A model generated the notes under the pieces. It was not told the DNA's origin. It searched no databases and was given only the letters and a program-made list of their open reading frames with translations. Positions 54,218-64,000 of a stretch of DNA of 64,000 bases are shown here, piece after piece. Positions within the stretch are counted from its first letter, which is position 1, and each line of letters begins with the position of its first letter. The position numbers and the translations under genes are program-made. Source of the DNA: Xylanibacter brevis ATCC 19188. Lineage in GTDB: Bacteria > Bacteroidota > Bacteroidia > Bacteroidales > Bacteroidaceae. The DNA lies in the NCBI RefSeq assembly GCF_000621725.1, contig NZ_JHXM01000010.1, positions 1 through 64,000 of the forward strand. Direction: 5' to 3'.

Positions 54218-54248
54218 TTGGCAGTTTCCTGGAAAAGTAGTACCTTTG
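54218..54248 (+). promoter_or_regulatory. Promoter of rpsU
   Basis: TTG (54218-54220), a 20-bp spacer and TACCTTTG (54241-54248). A near-ideal consensus promoter, giving a leader of about 70 bases before rpsU. Confidence 0.65.
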
Positions 54249-54326
54249 CACCCGCATTTCGTGTGCACTATGCCCGAACTATGCGCTAATGTATAACATT
54301 TTAAACAATTAAAGTCAAAAAACAGT

Positions 54327-54518
54327 ATGATTATTGTACCCGTAAAAGAAGGCGAAAACATTGAAAGAGCCCTCAAGAAGTTTAAGAGAAAGTTTGAGAA
54401 GACAGGTGTTGTTAAGGAGCTGCGTCGTCGTCAGCAGTTTGACAAGCCCTCTGTCCTGAAGCGCCTGAAGATGGAGCATGCCATCTACGTTCAGCAGCTT
54501 CGCACCAACGAGGAATAA
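54327..54518 (+). CDS. rpsU: Ribosomal protein bS21
   Basis: A 63-residue basic protein of the 30S subunit. MIIVPVKEGENIERALKKFKRKFEKTGVVKELRRRQQFDKPS is the bS21 signature. In Bacteroidetes bS21 takes part in masking the anti-Shine-Dalgarno sequence, consistent with the lack of SD sites in this window. It is followed by xerC and hpf. Confidence 0.96.
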   Translation: MIIVPVKEGENIERALKKFKRKFEKTGVVKELRRRQQFDKPSVLKRLKMEHAIYVQQLRTNEE

Positions 54519-54613
54519 AATTTTCTCTTGAAAATTTGGTAGTTTCATAAAATTTCCGTAAATTCGTTGCCGAAAACCACTATAAATGGTACTTTAAGCA
54601 ACAGCAACGTGAA

Positions 54614-55489
54614 ATGATTGACCTCTTCCTCAATTACTTGCGCTACGAACGGAATCGCAGTGAGCTGACCGTTCTGACGTATGAGAAAAGTCTAAAACAC
54701 TTTGAAGCATACTTCAAGAGCAAGGAGGATAGTCTGGATTGGGTATCGGTGGATGCCGATGTGATCCGTTCTTGGATGGAAGACATGATGGACAGAGGCG
54801 ACAAGGCTACAACCGTAGGCACCGGACTCTCAGCAGTTCGCTCGTTCTATAGGTTCGCCCTCGCCAGAGGATTGGTCAAGAAGGATCCCGCACATCAGGT
54901 GCAGGCACCCAAGAAGCAGAAGCCCTTACCACAATTCGTGAAAGAAGGGCAGATGGATGTACTATTGGATGCGGCCTGTGGAGATGATTATAAGACGGTA
55001 CGTGCGCGTACCATTATTATATTACTCTATGAGGCGGGATTGCGAAGGGCAGAGTTGATAGGCCTGGACGATGACGATGTGGATTTTGCTGCGATGCAGT
55101 TGAAAGTGACTGGTAAGCGCAATAAGCAACGTCTGATACCTTTCGGCGAAGAGATGGCCGCACAGTTGAAAAACTATATGGCCGTTCGCGACGAACAGGT
55201 GGATAAACAGTCTAAGGCTCTCTTTCTGGGACGAAATGGGCAGCGCATCTCTCAGACTACAGTATATAATATTGTGAGAGAACAGTTGCAACAGGTATCG
55301 ACCCTGAAGAAACGCTCGCCGCATGTGCTACGTCACAGCTTCGCCACGGCTATGCTGAATCACGATGCCGGACTGGAAAGCGTCAGGAAGTTGCTGGGAC
55401 ATGAAAGCCTGGAGACAACCGAGATCTATACGCACACCACGTTTGAGCAGTTGAGGCGAATTTACAAAGAATCCCACCCTAGGGGTTGA
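54614..55489 (+). CDS. xerC: Tyrosine recombinase XerC-type
   Basis: A 291-residue site-specific recombinase. N-terminal SAM-like DNA-binding domain (about 1-90) and C-terminal catalytic domain with Arg in EAGLRRAELIGL (about 147), H-x-x-R in HVLRHSFA (H237, R240), His in LLGHESL (H263) and the nucleophile Tyr272 in TTEIYTH. Its size and its place between rpsU and hpf in a housekeeping block suggest the chromosomal dimer-resolution recombinase rather than an element integrase. XerC versus XerD cannot be decided from sequence alone. Confidence 0.88.
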   Translation: MIDLFLNYLRYERNRSELTVLTYEKSLKHFEAYFKSKEDSLDWVSVDADVIRSWMEDMMDRGDKATTVGTGLSAVRSFYRFALARGLVKKDPAHQVQAPKKQKPLPQFVKEGQMDVLLDAACGDDYKTVRARTIIILLYEAGLRRAELIGLDDDDVDFAAMQLKVTGKRNKQRLIPFGEEMAAQLKNYMAVRDEQVDKQSKALFLGRNGQRISQTTVYNIVREQLQQVSTLKKRSPHVLRHSFATAMLNHDAGLESVRKLLGHESLETTEIYTHTTFEQLRRIYKESHPRG

Positions 55490-55527
55490 TCTTTATAGTT
55501 TAACTTTTAAAATAATAGGAGGTAACT

Positions 55528-55827
55528 ATGGAAATTAAGATTCAGTCGATCCATTTCGACGCTACCGAGAAATTAGAGGCGTTTGTTGAGAAGAAAGTCG
55601 CCAAGTTAGAAAAGTCGTACGAAGATATTCAGAAAGTAGAGGTGCAATTAAAGGTCGTGAAGCCTGCAACCGCTCAAAATAAAGAAGCGAGCTTGTCAGT
55701 GGCTGTGCCTGGAAATACATTACATGTAGAGAAGGTAAGCGACACATTTGAAGAGAGTATAGACCTCTGCGTTGACACAATGAAGGTGCAACTGCAGAAA
55801 TTCAAGGAAAAATTGAGAAATTACTAA
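55528..55827 (+). CDS. hpf: Ribosome hibernation factor HPF/RaiA-like
   Basis: A 99-residue short-form ribosome-associated protein. MEIKIQSIHFDATEKLEAFVEKKVAKLEK and the C-terminal SIDLCVDTMKVQLQKFKEKLRNY match the HPF/YfiA fold (beta-alpha-beta-beta-beta-alpha). It binds the 30S decoding region in slow growth. The long C-terminal dimerisation domain is absent. An AGGAGGTAA stretch just before the ATG is a rare clear Shine-Dalgarno-like site in this window. Confidence 0.92.
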   Translation: MEIKIQSIHFDATEKLEAFVEKKVAKLEKSYEDIQKVEVQLKVVKPATAQNKEASLSVAVPGNTLHVEKVSDTFEESIDLCVDTMKVQLQKFKEKLRNY

Positions 55828-55928
55828 AAAAAACTTGGAAAAGTTTTGGTAATTCAAAAATAAGTCGTAACTTTGCAGCCGTTTTCCAACAGGTCGTAAA
55901 TCTGAAACGAGAGCGGCTGCTTTACAAA

Positions 55929-56002
55929 GCCTCTTTAGCTCAGTTGGCCAGAGCACGTGATTTGTAATCTCGGGGTCGTTGGTTCGAATCCGACAAGAGG
56001 CT
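55929..56002 (+). tRNA. tRNA-Thr (TGT anticodon)
   Basis: Full cloverleaf: acceptor GCCTCTT/AAGAGGC, D arm GCTC/GAGC, anticodon loop TTTGTAA (anticodon TGT), T loop TTCGAAT. The anticodon stem CGTGA/TCTCG contains a T-T mismatch at its third pair. First of four clustered tRNAs upstream of tuf. Confidence 0.9.
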
Positions 56003-56051
56003 CTACAAGAGTGAAAAGCAAGCGCTCGACAAGTTGGGACGCAAAGATTTT

Positions 56052-56134
56052 GGGTGTTTTCCAGAGTGGCCAAATGGGGCAGACTGTAAATCTGCTGTCT
56101 TTCGACTTCGGTGGTTCGAATCCATCAGCACCCA
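56052..56134 (+). tRNA. tRNA-Tyr (GTA anticodon)
   Basis: An 83-base type II tRNA with a long variable arm. Acceptor GGGTGTT pairs with AGCACCC; the anticodon stem CAGA/TCTG flanks the loop CTGTAAA (anticodon GTA); T loop TTCGAAT. CCA is not encoded. Confidence 0.92.
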
Positions 56135-56152
56135 CTCTCAAGAGATGTTTTT

Positions 56153-56225
56153 GCGGAAATAGCTCAGTTGATAGAGCACTAGCCTTCCAAGCTGGGGGTC
56201 GCGGGTTTGAGCCCCGTTTTCCGCT
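56153..56225 (+). tRNA. tRNA-Gly (TCC anticodon)
   Basis: Acceptor GCGGAAA/TTTCCGC, D arm GCTC/GAGC, anticodon loop CTTCCAA (anticodon TCC), T stem GCGGG/CCCGT. Discriminator T. Confidence 0.93.
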
Positions 56226-56237
56226 CTATAAACAAAT

Positions 56238-56309
<72 letters not shown>

Positions 56310-56375
56310 CTCTCGAGGAAATAAGGAGGAGCAAAAACATAGTAATTAAATCAATATTAATAAAACAACAAAACA

Positions 56376-57560
56376 ATGGCAAAAGAGACATTTGTGCGCA
56401 CCAAACCGCACGTAAACATTGGTACTATTGGTCACGTTGACCACGGTAAGACTACTCTGACCGCTGCTATTACAACTGTACTGGCTAAGGCTGGTCTTTC
56501 TGAGGTTAAGTCTTTCGACCAGATCGACAATGCTCCCGAGGAGAAGGAGCGTGGTATCACTATCAACACTGCACACGTAGAGTACGAGACTGCTACTCGT
56601 CACTATGCACACGTTGACTGCCCAGGACACGCTGACTACGTTAAGAACATGGTAACTGGTGCTGCTCAGATGGACGGTGCTATCCTTGTTGTAGCTGCTA
56701 CCGACGGTCCTATGCCTCAGACTCGTGAGCACGTTCTGCTCGCTCGTCAGGTAAACGTTCCCCGTCTGGTTGTATTCCTGAACAAGTGTGATATGGTTGA
56801 GGATGAGGAAATGCTGGAGCTCGTTGAGATGGAGGTTCAGGAGATCCTTTCTCAGTACGAGTTCGAGGACGAGACTCCTATCATCCGCGGTTCTGCACTC
56901 GGCGCACTGAATGGTGTTGAGAAGTGGGAGAAGAAGGTAATGGAGCTGATGGATACCTGCGACACATGGATTCAGGAGCCTCCTCGTGCTACCGACAAGC
57001 CTTTCTTGATGCCTGTTGAGGATGTGTTCTCAATCACTGGCCGTGGTACTGTTGCTACTGGTCGTATCGAGACTGGTGTTATCCACGTTGGTGACGCTGT
57101 TGAGCTGCTCGGTCTTGGTGAGGATAAGAACTCAGTTGTAACTGGTGTTGAGATGTTCCGCAAGCTCCTCGATGAGGGTCAGGCTGGTGATAACGTAGGT
57201 CTGCTGCTCCGTGGTATCGATAAGAACGAGATCAAGCGTGGTATGGTTCTCTGCCATCCCGGACAGATCAAGCCTTTCAAGAAGTTCAAGGCTTCTATCT
57301 ACGTTCTGAAGAAGGAAGAGGGTGGTCGTCACACTCCATTCGGAAACAAGTATCGTCCTCAGTTCTACCTCCGTACTATGGACTGCACCGGTGAGATTCA
57401 TCTCCCCGAGGGTGTTGAGATGGTAATGCCTGGTGATAACGTTGAGATCACCGTTGAGCTCATCTACGCCGTAGCACTGAACAAGGGTCTGCGTTTCGCT
57501 ATCCGCGAGGGTGGTCGTACCGTAGGTTCTGGTCAGATCACAGAGGTCTTCGAAGACTAA
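56376..57560 (+). CDS. tuf: Elongation factor Tu
   Basis: A 394-residue GTPase that brings aminoacyl-tRNA to the ribosome. G1 is GHVDHGKTT (about 19-27), effector region [16 protein letters not shown]3 DCPGHADY and G4 NKCD. Domains II and III follow and end [11 protein letters not shown]. Codon use is strongly biased. It sits between a four-tRNA cluster and tRNA-Trp, the usual Bacteroidales order, so tRNAs and tuf are probably one transcript. Confidence 0.98.
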   Translation: MAKETFVRTKPHVNIGTIGHVDHGKTTLTAAITTVLAKAGLSEVKSFDQIDNAPEEKERGITINTAHVEYETATRHYAHVDCPGHADYVKNMVTGAAQMDGAILVVAATDGPMPQTREHVLLARQVNVPRLVVFLNKCDMVEDEEMLELVEMEVQEILSQYEFEDETPIIRGSALGALNGVEKWEKKVMELMDTCDTWIQEPPRATDKPFLMPVEDVFSITGRGTVATGRIETGVIHVGDAVELLGLGEDKNSVVTGVEMFRKLLDEGQAGDNVGLLLRGIDKNEIKRGMVLCHPGQIKPFKKFKASIYVLKKEEGGRHTPFGNKYRPQFYLRTMDCTGEIHLPEGVEMVMPGDNVEITVELIYAVALNKGLRFAIREGGRTVGSGQITEVFED

Positions 57561-57617
57561 TTCTAGAACATAGGTCATTCGGCTTGCCGATGATGCCTAT
57601 ACACTAGATAATATAAC

Positions 57618-57643
57618 AAGCCCCCGCTCAAGGGTGGGGGCTT
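57618..57643 (+). terminator. Hairpin between tuf and tRNA-Trp
   Basis: AAGCCCCC (57618-57625) pairs with GGGGGCTT (57636-57643). Only a weak T-rich tail follows, so it may be a partial terminator or processing site. Confidence 0.6.
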
Positions 57644-57647
57644 ACTT

Positions 57648-57720
57648 ACGGGAATAGCTCAGTTGGTAGAGCATCGGTCTCCAAAACCGAGGGTCGTGGG
57701 TTCGAGTCCTCCTTCCCGTG
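57648..57720 (+). tRNA. tRNA-Trp (CCA anticodon)
   Basis: Acceptor ACGGGAA/TTCCCGT, D arm GCTC/GAGC, anticodon stem TCGGT/ACCGA with loop CTCCAAA (anticodon CCA), T loop TTCGAGT, discriminator G. Directly precedes secE. Confidence 0.95.
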
Positions 57721-57737
57721 CGAAATAGAATAAGAAG

Positions 57738-57938
57738 ATGAATATTATTAAGAAGTTCTTTACATACTGCCAGACTTGCTACAATGAGTTGGCACATCAA
57801 GTTACCTGGCCCTCACGTCAGGAACTTACTGGTAGTGCAGTTCTCGTTCTTACCGCTTCATTGATTATCGCTTTGGTAGTCCTTGCTATGGATAAGATCT
57901 GGGGACTGGTGACCGACGTTCTTTACATGGGTATTTAA
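57738..57938 (+). CDS. secE: Preprotein translocase subunit SecE
   Basis: A 66-residue inner-membrane protein of the SecYEG channel. A short amphipathic part ([16 protein letters not shown], the family motif) precedes one membrane helix ([19 protein letters not shown]). This is the single-helix form of SecE. Followed 7 bp later by nusG. Confidence 0.93.
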   Translation: MNIIKKFFTYCQTCYNELAHQVTWPSRQELTGSAVLVLTASLIIALVVLAMDKIWGLVTDVLYMGI

Positions 57939-57945
57939 TAGAAAG

Positions 57946-58491
57946 ATGGCTGATACAGGAAAAAAATGGTATGTTCTGAAGGCCGTCAGCGGTAAAGAAG
58001 CTAAGGTCAAAGAGTATCTGGAGGCATTGATGAAGAATGATCAAACTCTGGCTAACAATGTTGGTCAGATTTTGTTGCCTACCGAAAAATATGCTCAGCT
58101 TCGTAACGGCAAACGTGTTGTCAAGGAGAAACTGTTCCTCCCTGGCTATGTTTTGGTTGAAGCTCGCCTTGATGGTGAGACAGCCCACACTCTGCGTTTC
58201 ATCCCTAATGTGCTTGGCTTCTTAGGTGGTATGGATAACCCAAGCCCCGTACGCCAGGCTGATATTAACCGCATTCTCGGTACTGTTGAAGAGACTGCTA
58301 TCCGCACGGAAGAGGTTGCAGTGCCTTACATGGTCGACGAGGCTGTGAAGGTGACAGATGGACCTTTCAGTGGTTTCAGCGGTGTTATCGAGGAGGTTAA
58401 TGCCGAAAAGCGTAAGCTGAAGGTGATGGTTAAGATTTTCGGTCGTAAGACACCTTTGGAACTCGCATTCAATCAAGTAGAAAAAGAATAG
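57946..58491 (+). CDS. nusG: Transcription elongation/antitermination factor NusG
   Basis: A 181-residue factor with an NGN domain ([36 protein letters not shown]) and a C-terminal KOW domain ([40 protein letters not shown]). It binds RNA polymerase and links it to the ribosome or Rho. It is 7 bp after secE and upstream of the ribosomal protein genes. Confidence 0.96.
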   Translation: MADTGKKWYVLKAVSGKEAKVKEYLEALMKNDQTLANNVGQILLPTEKYAQLRNGKRVVKEKLFLPGYVLVEARLDGETAHTLRFIPNVLGFLGGMDNPSPVRQADINRILGTVEETAIRTEEVAVPYMVDEAVKVTDGPFSGFSGVIEEVNAEKRKLKVMVKIFGRKTPLELAFNQVEKE

Positions 58492-58586
58492 GGCACAATT
58501 GTTACGATGTGTCTGTTCTAGTATACGGTCACAGGAGGCTTCCACTCCTTGGCTTATATGACAATCAATAATAATAATAAACAGAA

Positions 58587-59027
58587 ATGGCTAAAGAAGT
58601 TGCTGGATTAATCAAATTACAGATTAAAGGTGGCGCTGCGAATCCCTCGCCTCCCGTAGGACCTGCACTGGGTTCAAAGGGTATTAACATCATGGGATTC
58701 TGCAAAGAGTTCAACGCCAGAACCCAGGATAAGGCAGGAAAGATTCTTCCTGTTGTTATCACATACTATGCTGACAAGTCATTCAGTTTCGTCATCAAAA
58801 CTCCTCCCGCTGCTGTTCAGCTGATGGAGGCTGCCAAGGTAAAGGGTGGTTCTTCTGAACCTAACCGTAAGAAGGTAGCTACCGTTACATGGGATCAGGT
58901 ACGCGCTATCGCAGAGGATAAGATGGCTGACCTCAACTGTTTCACAATTGAGTCTGCTATGAAACTGATTGCTGGTACAGCTCGTAGCATGGGTATCACT
59001 GTACAAGGGGAGTTCCCTGGTAAATAA
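58587..59027 (+). CDS. rplK: Ribosomal protein uL11
   Basis: A 146-residue 50S stalk-base protein. [40 protein letters not shown] and GTARSMGI near the C-terminus are family signatures. It starts after a 95-bp gap containing possible hairpins (CAGGAGGCTTCC..CTCCTTGG) that could carry leader control; that part is not certain. Confidence 0.97.
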   Translation: MAKEVAGLIKLQIKGGAANPSPPVGPALGSKGINIMGFCKEFNARTQDKAGKILPVVITYYADKSFSFVIKTPPAAVQLMEAAKVKGGSSEPNRKKVATVTWDQVRAIAEDKMADLNCFTIESAMKLIAGTARSMGITVQGEFPGK

Positions 59028-59050
59028 CAATAACTTCAATTTTTAGAACA

Positions 59051-59743
59051 ATGAGTAAACTGACAAAAAATCAAAAGTTGGTAGCTGATAAGATTGAAGC
59101 AGGGAAAGCATACTCTCTCAAAGAGGCCGCTACACTGGTTAAGGAAATCACCACAACCAAGTTTGAGGCTTCAGTAGATATCGATGTACGCTTGGGCGTT
59201 GATCCACGTAAGGCTAACCAGATGGTTCGTGGTGTTGTTTCACTGCCGAACGGTACTGGTAAGGTAACACGTGTACTCGCTCTCTGTACTCCTGATCAGG
59301 AGGCTGCCGCTAAGGAAGCTGGTGCCGACTATGTTGGTCTCGACGAGTATATCGAGAAGATCAAAGGTGGTTGGACTGATGTTGATGTGATTATCACAAT
59401 GCCCTCATGCATGGGTAAGTTGGGCCCCTTGGGTCGTGTACTCGGTCCTCGTGGCTTGATGCCTAACCCAAAGAGTGGCACTGTTACTATGGACGTTGCT
59501 AAGGCAGTGAAGGAAGTAAAGCAGGGTAAGATTGACTTTAAGGTTGATAAGGCTGGTATTGTACACACCTCAATCGGTAAGGTTAGCTTCACTGCTGATC
59601 AGATCTATGAGAATGCTAAGGAGTTTATCTCTACCATTATCAAGCTGAAGCCCGCTGCCGCTAAGGGTACATACATGAAGAGTATCTTTATTTCAAGCAC
59701 TATGAGTAAGGGTATCAAGATAGATCCTAAATCAGTTGAATAA
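59051..59743 (+). CDS. rplA: Ribosomal protein uL1
   Basis: A 230-residue 50S protein. [34 protein letters not shown] and [19 protein letters not shown] are family blocks. It contacts 23S rRNA and in many bacteria represses its own mRNA. Located 23 bp after rplK. Confidence 0.97.
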   Translation: MSKLTKNQKLVADKIEAGKAYSLKEAATLVKEITTTKFEASVDIDVRLGVDPRKANQMVRGVVSLPNGTGKVTRVLALCTPDQEAAAKEAGADYVGLDEYIEKIKGGWTDVDVIITMPSCMGKLGPLGRVLGPRGLMPNPKSGTVTMDVAKAVKEVKQGKIDFKVDKAGIVHTSIGKVSFTADQIYENAKEFISTIIKLKPAAAKGTYMKSIFISSTMSKGIKIDPKSVE

Positions 59744-59763
59744 CTCGTTAAAAGTTTAGTAAA

Positions 59764-60279
59764 ATGAAAAAGGAAGTAAAAGATACTATTATCGTAGAAC
59801 TCGGAGAGCAGCTGAAGAAGTTCCCTCACTTCTATCTGGTTGACCTGACCGGACTGAATGCAGAGGCTACTAGCGACCTGCGTCGTAAGTGCTTCAAGAA
59901 TGAGATTAAGCTTCTCGTTGTGAAGAACACTCTTCTCCACAAGGCTTTCGAAGCTTCAGAAATCGATTTCTCACCTCTTTACGAGTGCTTGAAGGGCAAT
60001 ACCGCCGTAATGTTCTGCAATACGGCTAATGTACCTGCTAAGCTTATCAAGGAATATAAGAAGGAAGGTATCCCTGCATTGAAGGGTGCTTATGCCGAGG
60101 AGAGCATCTTCGTTGGTGCTGACAAACTTGACGAGCTTGTTGCTATCAAGAGCAAGAACGAACTTATCGCCGAAGTTGTGGCTCTGCTGCAGTCGCCGAT
60201 CAAGAATGTTGTTTCTGGCCTTAATGCCGGTGGCAAGATCCACGGCCTGCTTGACGCTGTCGCTGAGCGTAACAAATAA
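59764..60279 (+). CDS. rplJ: Ribosomal protein uL10
   Basis: A 171-residue stalk protein. [44 protein letters not shown] is the N-terminal rRNA-binding half, and the C-terminal helix binds L7/L12 dimers. Only 20 bp separate it from rplA, so the separate rplJ leader known from E. coli is absent. Confidence 0.96.
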   Translation: MKKEVKDTIIVELGEQLKKFPHFYLVDLTGLNAEATSDLRRKCFKNEIKLLVVKNTLLHKAFEASEIDFSPLYECLKGNTAVMFCNTANVPAKLIKEYKKEGIPALKGAYAEESIFVGADKLDELVAIKSKNELIAEVVALLQSPIKNVVSGLNAGGKIHGLLDAVAERNK

Positions 60280-60329
60280 GCGAAAAAGTAATTTCATTCA
60301 CATTAAAAACAATTAAAATTTTAAATAAA

Positions 60330-60710
60330 ATGGCAGATATCAAAGCTATTGCAGAAGAGTTGGTAAACCTTACTGTAAAAGAAGTTAACGAGTTGGCAAC
60401 AGTCCTGAAGGACGAGTATGGAATTGAGCCTGCTGCTGCAGCCGTTGCTGTAGCTGCTGGTCCCGCTGCTGGTGGCGCTGCTCCCGCAGCTGAGGAGAAG
60501 ACCTCTTTCGATGTAATCCTGAAGGAGGCTGGCGCTGCTAAGTTGCAGGTTGTAAAGGCTGTTAAGGAAGCTTGCGGCCTGGGCCTGAAAGAGGCTAAGG
60601 ACCTGGTAGACGGTGCTCCTGCTACTGTAAAGGAAGGCCTGTCTAAGGAAGAGGCTGAGAACCTGAAGAAGGCTATCGAGGCTGCTGGTGCCGTAGTTGA
60701 GCTGAAGTAA
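60330..60710 (+). CDS. rplL: Ribosomal protein bL12
   Basis: A 126-residue acidic stalk protein: N-terminal dimerisation part ([25 protein letters not shown]), an alanine-rich hinge ([22 protein letters not shown]), and the C-terminal factor-binding domain ([42 protein letters not shown]). Followed by hairpins and rpoB. Confidence 0.97.
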   Translation: MADIKAIAEELVNLTVKEVNELATVLKDEYGIEPAAAAVAVAAGPAAGGAAPAAEEKTSFDVILKEAGAAKLQVVKAVKEACGLGLKEAKDLVDGAPATVKEGLSKEEAENLKKAIEAAGAVVELK

Positions 60711-60733
60711 TTTTAAGCACAACAATATTTTAT

Positions 60734-60820
60734 GGTTAGGGACTCTCAAGTAGAGGGTTCCTAGCCTTTTCTTGTCTTTTTATAGATCCGGTTTGACCGG
60801 AGACTCCGGAATCTCCGGCT
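60734..60820 (+). terminator. Attenuator-like hairpins between rplL and rpoB
   Basis: GGTTAGGGACTCTC (60734-60747) pairs with GAGGGTTCCTAGCC (60753-60766, with mismatches) and is followed by TTTTC. A second inverted repeat, CCGGAGA/TCTCCGG, lies at about 60799-60820. They could reduce rpoB transcription relative to the ribosomal proteins, as in other bacteria. Confidence 0.6.
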
Positions 60821-60843
60821 TTATAGAATCATTACATTATCAT

Positions 60844-63800
60844 ATGACATCGAAAGTAATAGACAACAGAGTAAACTTTGGTAGCGTCAAGAATCCTATG
60901 CCGCTGCCGGATTTCCTCGATGTGCAATTAAAGTCTTTCAAAGACTTCCTGCAGTTAGACACTCCGCCTGAGGAACGCAAGAACGACGGTTTGTATAAGG
61001 TGTTCGCAGAGAACTTCCCTATCACTGATACTCGTAATAATTTCGTCCTTGAGTTCTTGGATTACTATATCGACCCACCTCGCTACACCATCGACGAGTG
61101 TCTGGAGCGTGGTCTGACCTATAGTGTACCCTTGAAGGCCAAGCTGAAGTTGTACTGCACGGACCCCGATCACGAGGATTTCGGAACAGTGATCCAGGAT
61201 GTGTTCCTCGGTCCTATTCCTTATATGACTGCTAACGGCACATTTGTGATAAATGGTGCCGAGCGCGTTGTCGTTTCACAGTTGCACCGTTCTCCCGGCG
61301 TGTTCTTCGGTCAGAACGTGCATGCAAACGGCACCTTGCTGTATTCAGCTCGTATCATTCCATTCAAGGGATCTTGGATTGAGTTCGCTACCGACATCAA
61401 CAATGTGATGTATGCGTACATCGATCGTAAGAAGAAGTTGCCTGTTACTACACTGCTGCGTGCCATCGGTTATGAGACCGATAAGGACATCCTGCAGATT
61501 TTCGACCTCGCCGAGGAGGTGAAGGTCAATAAGACAGCTCTGAAGAAGGTAGTTGGCTGCAAGCTGGCTGCACGTGTGCTGAAGAGCTGGAACGAGGACT
61601 TCGTAGATGAGGATACCGGTGAGGTTGTATCAATCGAGCGTAACGAGGTGATCATGGATCGTGAGACCGAGATCACTGAGGACAACTTGATTGACATCCT
61701 GGAGAGTGGTGCTCAGACGATTCTGGTTCACAAGGACGAGAATACGGCTCAGGACTTCTCTATCATCTTCAATACGTTGGCTAAGGACCCCTCAAACTCA
61801 GAGAAAGAGGCTGTGCTCTACATCTATCGTCAGTTGCGTAATGCTGACCCTGCTGATGATGCCAGCGCTCGTGAGGTGATTCAGAACCTGTTCTTCTCTG
61901 ACAAGCGTTATGACTTGGGTGATGTGGGTCGCTACAGAATCAATAAGAAGTTGGGACTCGACACCGATATGGATGTTCGTGTGCTGACTAAAGAAGATAT
62001 TATCGAGATTATCAAATATCTCATCCAGCTGATCAACTCTAAGGCTGCTGTCGATGATATTGACCACCTGTCAAACCGTCGCGTACGCACCGTTGGTGAA
62101 CAGCTGTCTAACCAGTTCTCGATTGGTTTGGCACGTATGAGCCGCACCATTCGTGAGCGCATGAACGTACGTGACAATGAGGTGTTCACACCTACCGACC
62201 TGATCAACGCCAAGACAATCTCTAGCGTGATCAACTCATTCTTCGGTACCAACCCACTGTCACAGTTCATGGACCAGACCAATCCTCTGGCAGAGGTTAC
62301 TCACAAGCGTCGTCTCTCGGCCCTCGGTCCTGGCGGTCTGTCTCGTGAGCGTGCCGGCTTTGAGGTGCGTGACGTACACTACACTCACTACGGTCGTCTG
62401 TGTCCTATTGAGAGCCCTGAAGGACCAAACATCGGTCTGATTTCTTCGCTCTGTGTATATGCTAAGATCAATGAGTTGGGCTTTATCCAGACTCCTTACC
62501 GTAAGGTGGAGAATGGTGTGGCCAACTTGAATAATGATGATATCGTATTCCTGACCGCTGAGGAGGAGGAGAACTTTATCATTGGTCAGGGTAATGCACC
62601 TCTGAACGATGATGGTACCTTCATCCGTCCTGTCGTTAAGTGTCGTCAGGATGCCGACTTCCCCGTTGTTCCTCCCTCAGAGGTGAACCTGATGGATGTA
62701 TCTCCTCAGCAGATTGCCTCTATCGCTGCATCTCTGATTCCTTTCTTGGAGCACGACGATGCTCACCGTGCACTGATGGGATCTAACATGATGCGCCAAG
62801 CTGTGCCTCTGCTTCACAACGAGGCTCCTATCGTAGGTACCGGTATTGAGAAGCAGGTTTGTGAGGACTCTCGCACCATGGTGACTGCCGAGGGCGACGG
62901 TGTGATTGAGTATGTTGATGCTACCACCATCCGCATCCTGTACGATCGTACGGAGGATGAGGAGTTCGTAAGCTTCGAGCCTGCGCTGAAGGAATACCGC
63001 ATCGCTAAGTTCCGTCGTACCAACCAGAACATGACCATCGACCTGCGTCCTATCTGTAACAAGGGCCAGCGCGTGAAGAAGGGTGATATCCTGACTGAGG
63101 GTTATGCTACTGAGAATGGCGAGCTGGCACTGGGTCGCAACCTGTTGGTGGCTTACATGCCTTGGAAGGGTTACAACTATGAGGATGCTATCGTACTGAA
63201 CGAGCGTATCGTTCGTGAGGACGTGCTGACCTCTGTTCACGTGGATGAGTACTCTCTCGACGTGCGTGAGACCAAGCGTGGTATGGAGGAGTTCACTTCT
63301 GATATTCCTAACGTCAGCGAGGAAGCTACTAAGGACCTCGACGACAATGGTGTGATTCGCGTCGGTGCTCGCGTAGAGCCAGGCGATATCCTGATTGGTA
63401 AGATTTCACCTAAGGGTGAGAGCGATCCTTCACCTGAGGAGAAGCTGCTTCGTGCCATCTTCGGTGATAAGGCTGGCGATGTGAAGGACTCTTCACTGAA
63501 GGCTAACCCCTCACTGACTGGTGTCGTTATCGATAAGAAGTTGTTTGCACGTGCTATCAAGACTCGTCAGACCAAGATGCAGGACAAGCAGATCCTGGCT
63601 AAGATCGACGAGGAGTACGAGGCAAAGGTTGAGGACCTGAAGGATATCCTGGTTGACAAACTGCTGGAGCTGACCAAGGGCAGAACTTCACAGGGTGTGA
63701 AGGACTACACTGGTGCAGAGATTATCTCTAAGGGCTCTAAGTTCACCATGACAAACCTGAAGAACCTGGAGTATGGTGACGTGCAGACCAGCAACTGGAC

Positions 63801-64000
63801 AAATGATGAGCACAAGAACACACTGATTGCTCAGCTCATCATCAACTATATGAAGAAGTACAAGCTGCTTGATGCAGAGATGAAGCGTAAGAAGTTCGCT
63901 ATCACCATCGGTGACGAGCTGCCTTCAGGCATTCTGCAGATGGCTAAGGTATATGTAGCTAAGAAACGTAAGATTGGTGTGGGTGATAAGCTGGCCGGTC
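60844..64000 (+). CDS. rpoB: RNA polymerase beta subunit (3' end outside the window)
   Basis: An open frame from ATG 60844 to the window edge gives 1052 complete codons of a protein normally about 1270 residues in Bacteroidetes. N-terminal [20 protein letters not shown] and [23 protein letters not shown] are RpoB blocks. The rifampicin pocket region, at about 62250-62410, reads [20 protein letters not shown] then [16 protein letters not shown]. It keeps the residues equivalent to E. coli Q513, D516, H526 and S531, so no classic resistance change is seen. It starts 133 bp after rplL behind attenuator-like hairpins. Confidence 0.97.
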   Translation, partial: MTSKVIDNRVNFGSVKNPMPLPDFLDVQLKSFKDFLQLDTPPEERKNDGLYKVFAENFPITDTRNNFVLEFLDYYIDPPRYTIDECLERGLTYSVPLKAKLKLYCTDPDHEDFGTVIQDVFLGPIPYMTANGTFVINGAERVVVSQLHRSPGVFFGQNVHANGTLLYSARIIPFKGSWIEFATDINNVMYAYIDRKKKLPVTTLLRAIGYETDKDILQIFDLAEEVKVNKTALKKVVGCKLAARVLKSWNEDFVDEDTGEVVSIERNEVIMDRETEITEDNLIDILESGAQTILVHKDENTAQDFSIIFNTLAKDPSNSEKEAVLYIYRQLRNADPADDASAREVIQNLFFSDKRYDLGDVGRYRINKKLGLDTDMDVRVLTKEDIIEIIKYLIQLINSKAAVDDIDHLSNRRVRTVGEQLSNQFSIGLARMSRTIRERMNVRDNEVFTPTDLINAKTISSVINSFFGTNPLSQFMDQTNPLAEVTHKRRLSALGPGGLSRERAGFEVRDVHYTHYGRLCPIESPEGPNIGLISSLCVYAKINELGFIQTPYRKVENGVANLNNDDIVFLTAEEEENFIIGQGNAPLNDDGTFIRPVVKCRQDADFPVVPPSEVNLMDVSPQQIASIAASLIPFLEHDDAHRALMGSNMMRQAVPLLHNEAPIVGTGIEKQVCEDSRTMVTAEGDGVIEYVDATTIRILYDRTEDEEFVSFEPALKEYRIAKFRRTNQNMTIDLRPICNKGQRVKKGDILTEGYATENGELALGRNLLVAYMPWKGYNYEDAIVLNERIVREDVLTSVHVDEYSLDVRETKRGMEEFTSDIPNVSEEATKDLDDNGVIRVGARVEPGDILIGKISPKGESDPSPEEKLLRAIFGDKAGDVKDSSLKANPSLTGVVIDKKLFARAIKTRQTKMQDKQILAKIDEEYEAKVEDLKDILVDKLLELTKGRTSQGVKDYTGAEIISKGSKFTMTNLKNLEYGDVQTSNWTNDEHKNTLIAQLIINYMKKYKLLDAEMKRKKFAITIGDELPSGILQMAKVYVAKKRKIGVGDKLAG

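Noticed and set aside
53954-54376. 140-residue minus-strand open frame between the DUF58 gene and rpsU
   Set aside because: It covers repeat array C and the rpsU promoter and start; no signal, motif or promoter of its own.
54614-55489. Integrase of a mobile element
   Set aside because: The neighbourhood is rpsU-hpf-tRNA-tuf, a conserved housekeeping block, with no element cargo or att repeats next to the tRNAs.

Overview
The window reads as chromosome of a Bacteroidales bacterium close to Prevotella/Segatella. The evidence is a complete gldKLMN type IX secretion (T9SS) operon with a PorP/SprF-like gene, large secreted glycosidases ending in T9SS sorting domains, Bacteroidetes-type promoters (TTG, about 20 bp, TAnnTTTG), few Shine-Dalgarno sites, and the block tRNA-Thr/Tyr/Gly/Thr-tuf-tRNA-Trp-secE-nusG-rplKAJL-rpoB. 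No plasmid or prophage genes are seen. rpoB runs off the right edge and a 23S rRNA runs off the left edge.

Layout. 1-350: end of an rRNA operon (23S 3' end, 5S, terminator). 390-4070: small housekeeping genes (a degenerate methyltransferase-like protein, a PduO-type cobalamin adenosyltransferase, a DUF2795 protein, a YqeY-like protein), interrupted by an HTH/DUF2975 pair bracketed by 19-bp direct repeats. 4250-5926: formate-tetrahydrofolate ligase. 6047-17475: three large minus-strand secreted proteins, a GH106-like/GH43 chimera, a non-catalytic multi-module protein and a GH78 rhamnosidase, which look like a rhamnose-containing polysaccharide (pectin-like) set without SusC/SusD. 17786-21892: a BASS-family transporter, then pflB-pflA. 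21947-28550: porP-like, gldK, gldL, gldM, gldN and an outer-membrane barrel. 28554-34689: priA, an OmpP1/FadL-like porin and a 7TM-HD (PgpH-type) phosphodiesterase. 34921-42738: gltX-waaA, a radical SAM/SPASM enzyme with a tiny lipoprotein, a metallophosphoesterase, a gamma-carbonic anhydrase-like protein, malate dehydrogenase, and an envelope operon continuing to 44356 (TolB-like propeller, barrel, Fn3-like lipoprotein). 44987-53724: aminopeptidase P, RDD protein, and a SpoIIM/DUF4129/DUF4350/MoxR/DUF58 operon. 54327-64000: rpsU-xerC-hpf, tRNAs and the translation/transcription block.

How the parts fit. PflB/PflA make acetyl-CoA and formate, and Fhs can capture formate as 10-formyl-THF. Malate dehydrogenase and the cobalamin adenosyltransferase fit a succinate/propionate fermentation. 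The T9SS machine could export the three glycosidase-type proteins, each of which ends in a sorting-domain-like tail.

The most unusual signal is non-coding. Three intergenic stretches (about 17603-17778, 44641-44816 and 53836-54011) are strict 22-bp-period arrays. Each unit is a 13-bp imperfect palindrome plus a 9-bp linker. The arrays share an AAAGTGSCMCTTT-type unit, but two of them carry five central units with different cores (TCTAGACTCTAGA versus TCTAGGGGCTAGA). Because 22 is not a multiple of 3, they are not coding repeats. Other points worth a second look are the radical SAM/lipoprotein pair and the repeat-bracketed HTH/DUF2975 cassette. All identifications come from reading the sequence; no database search was possible.
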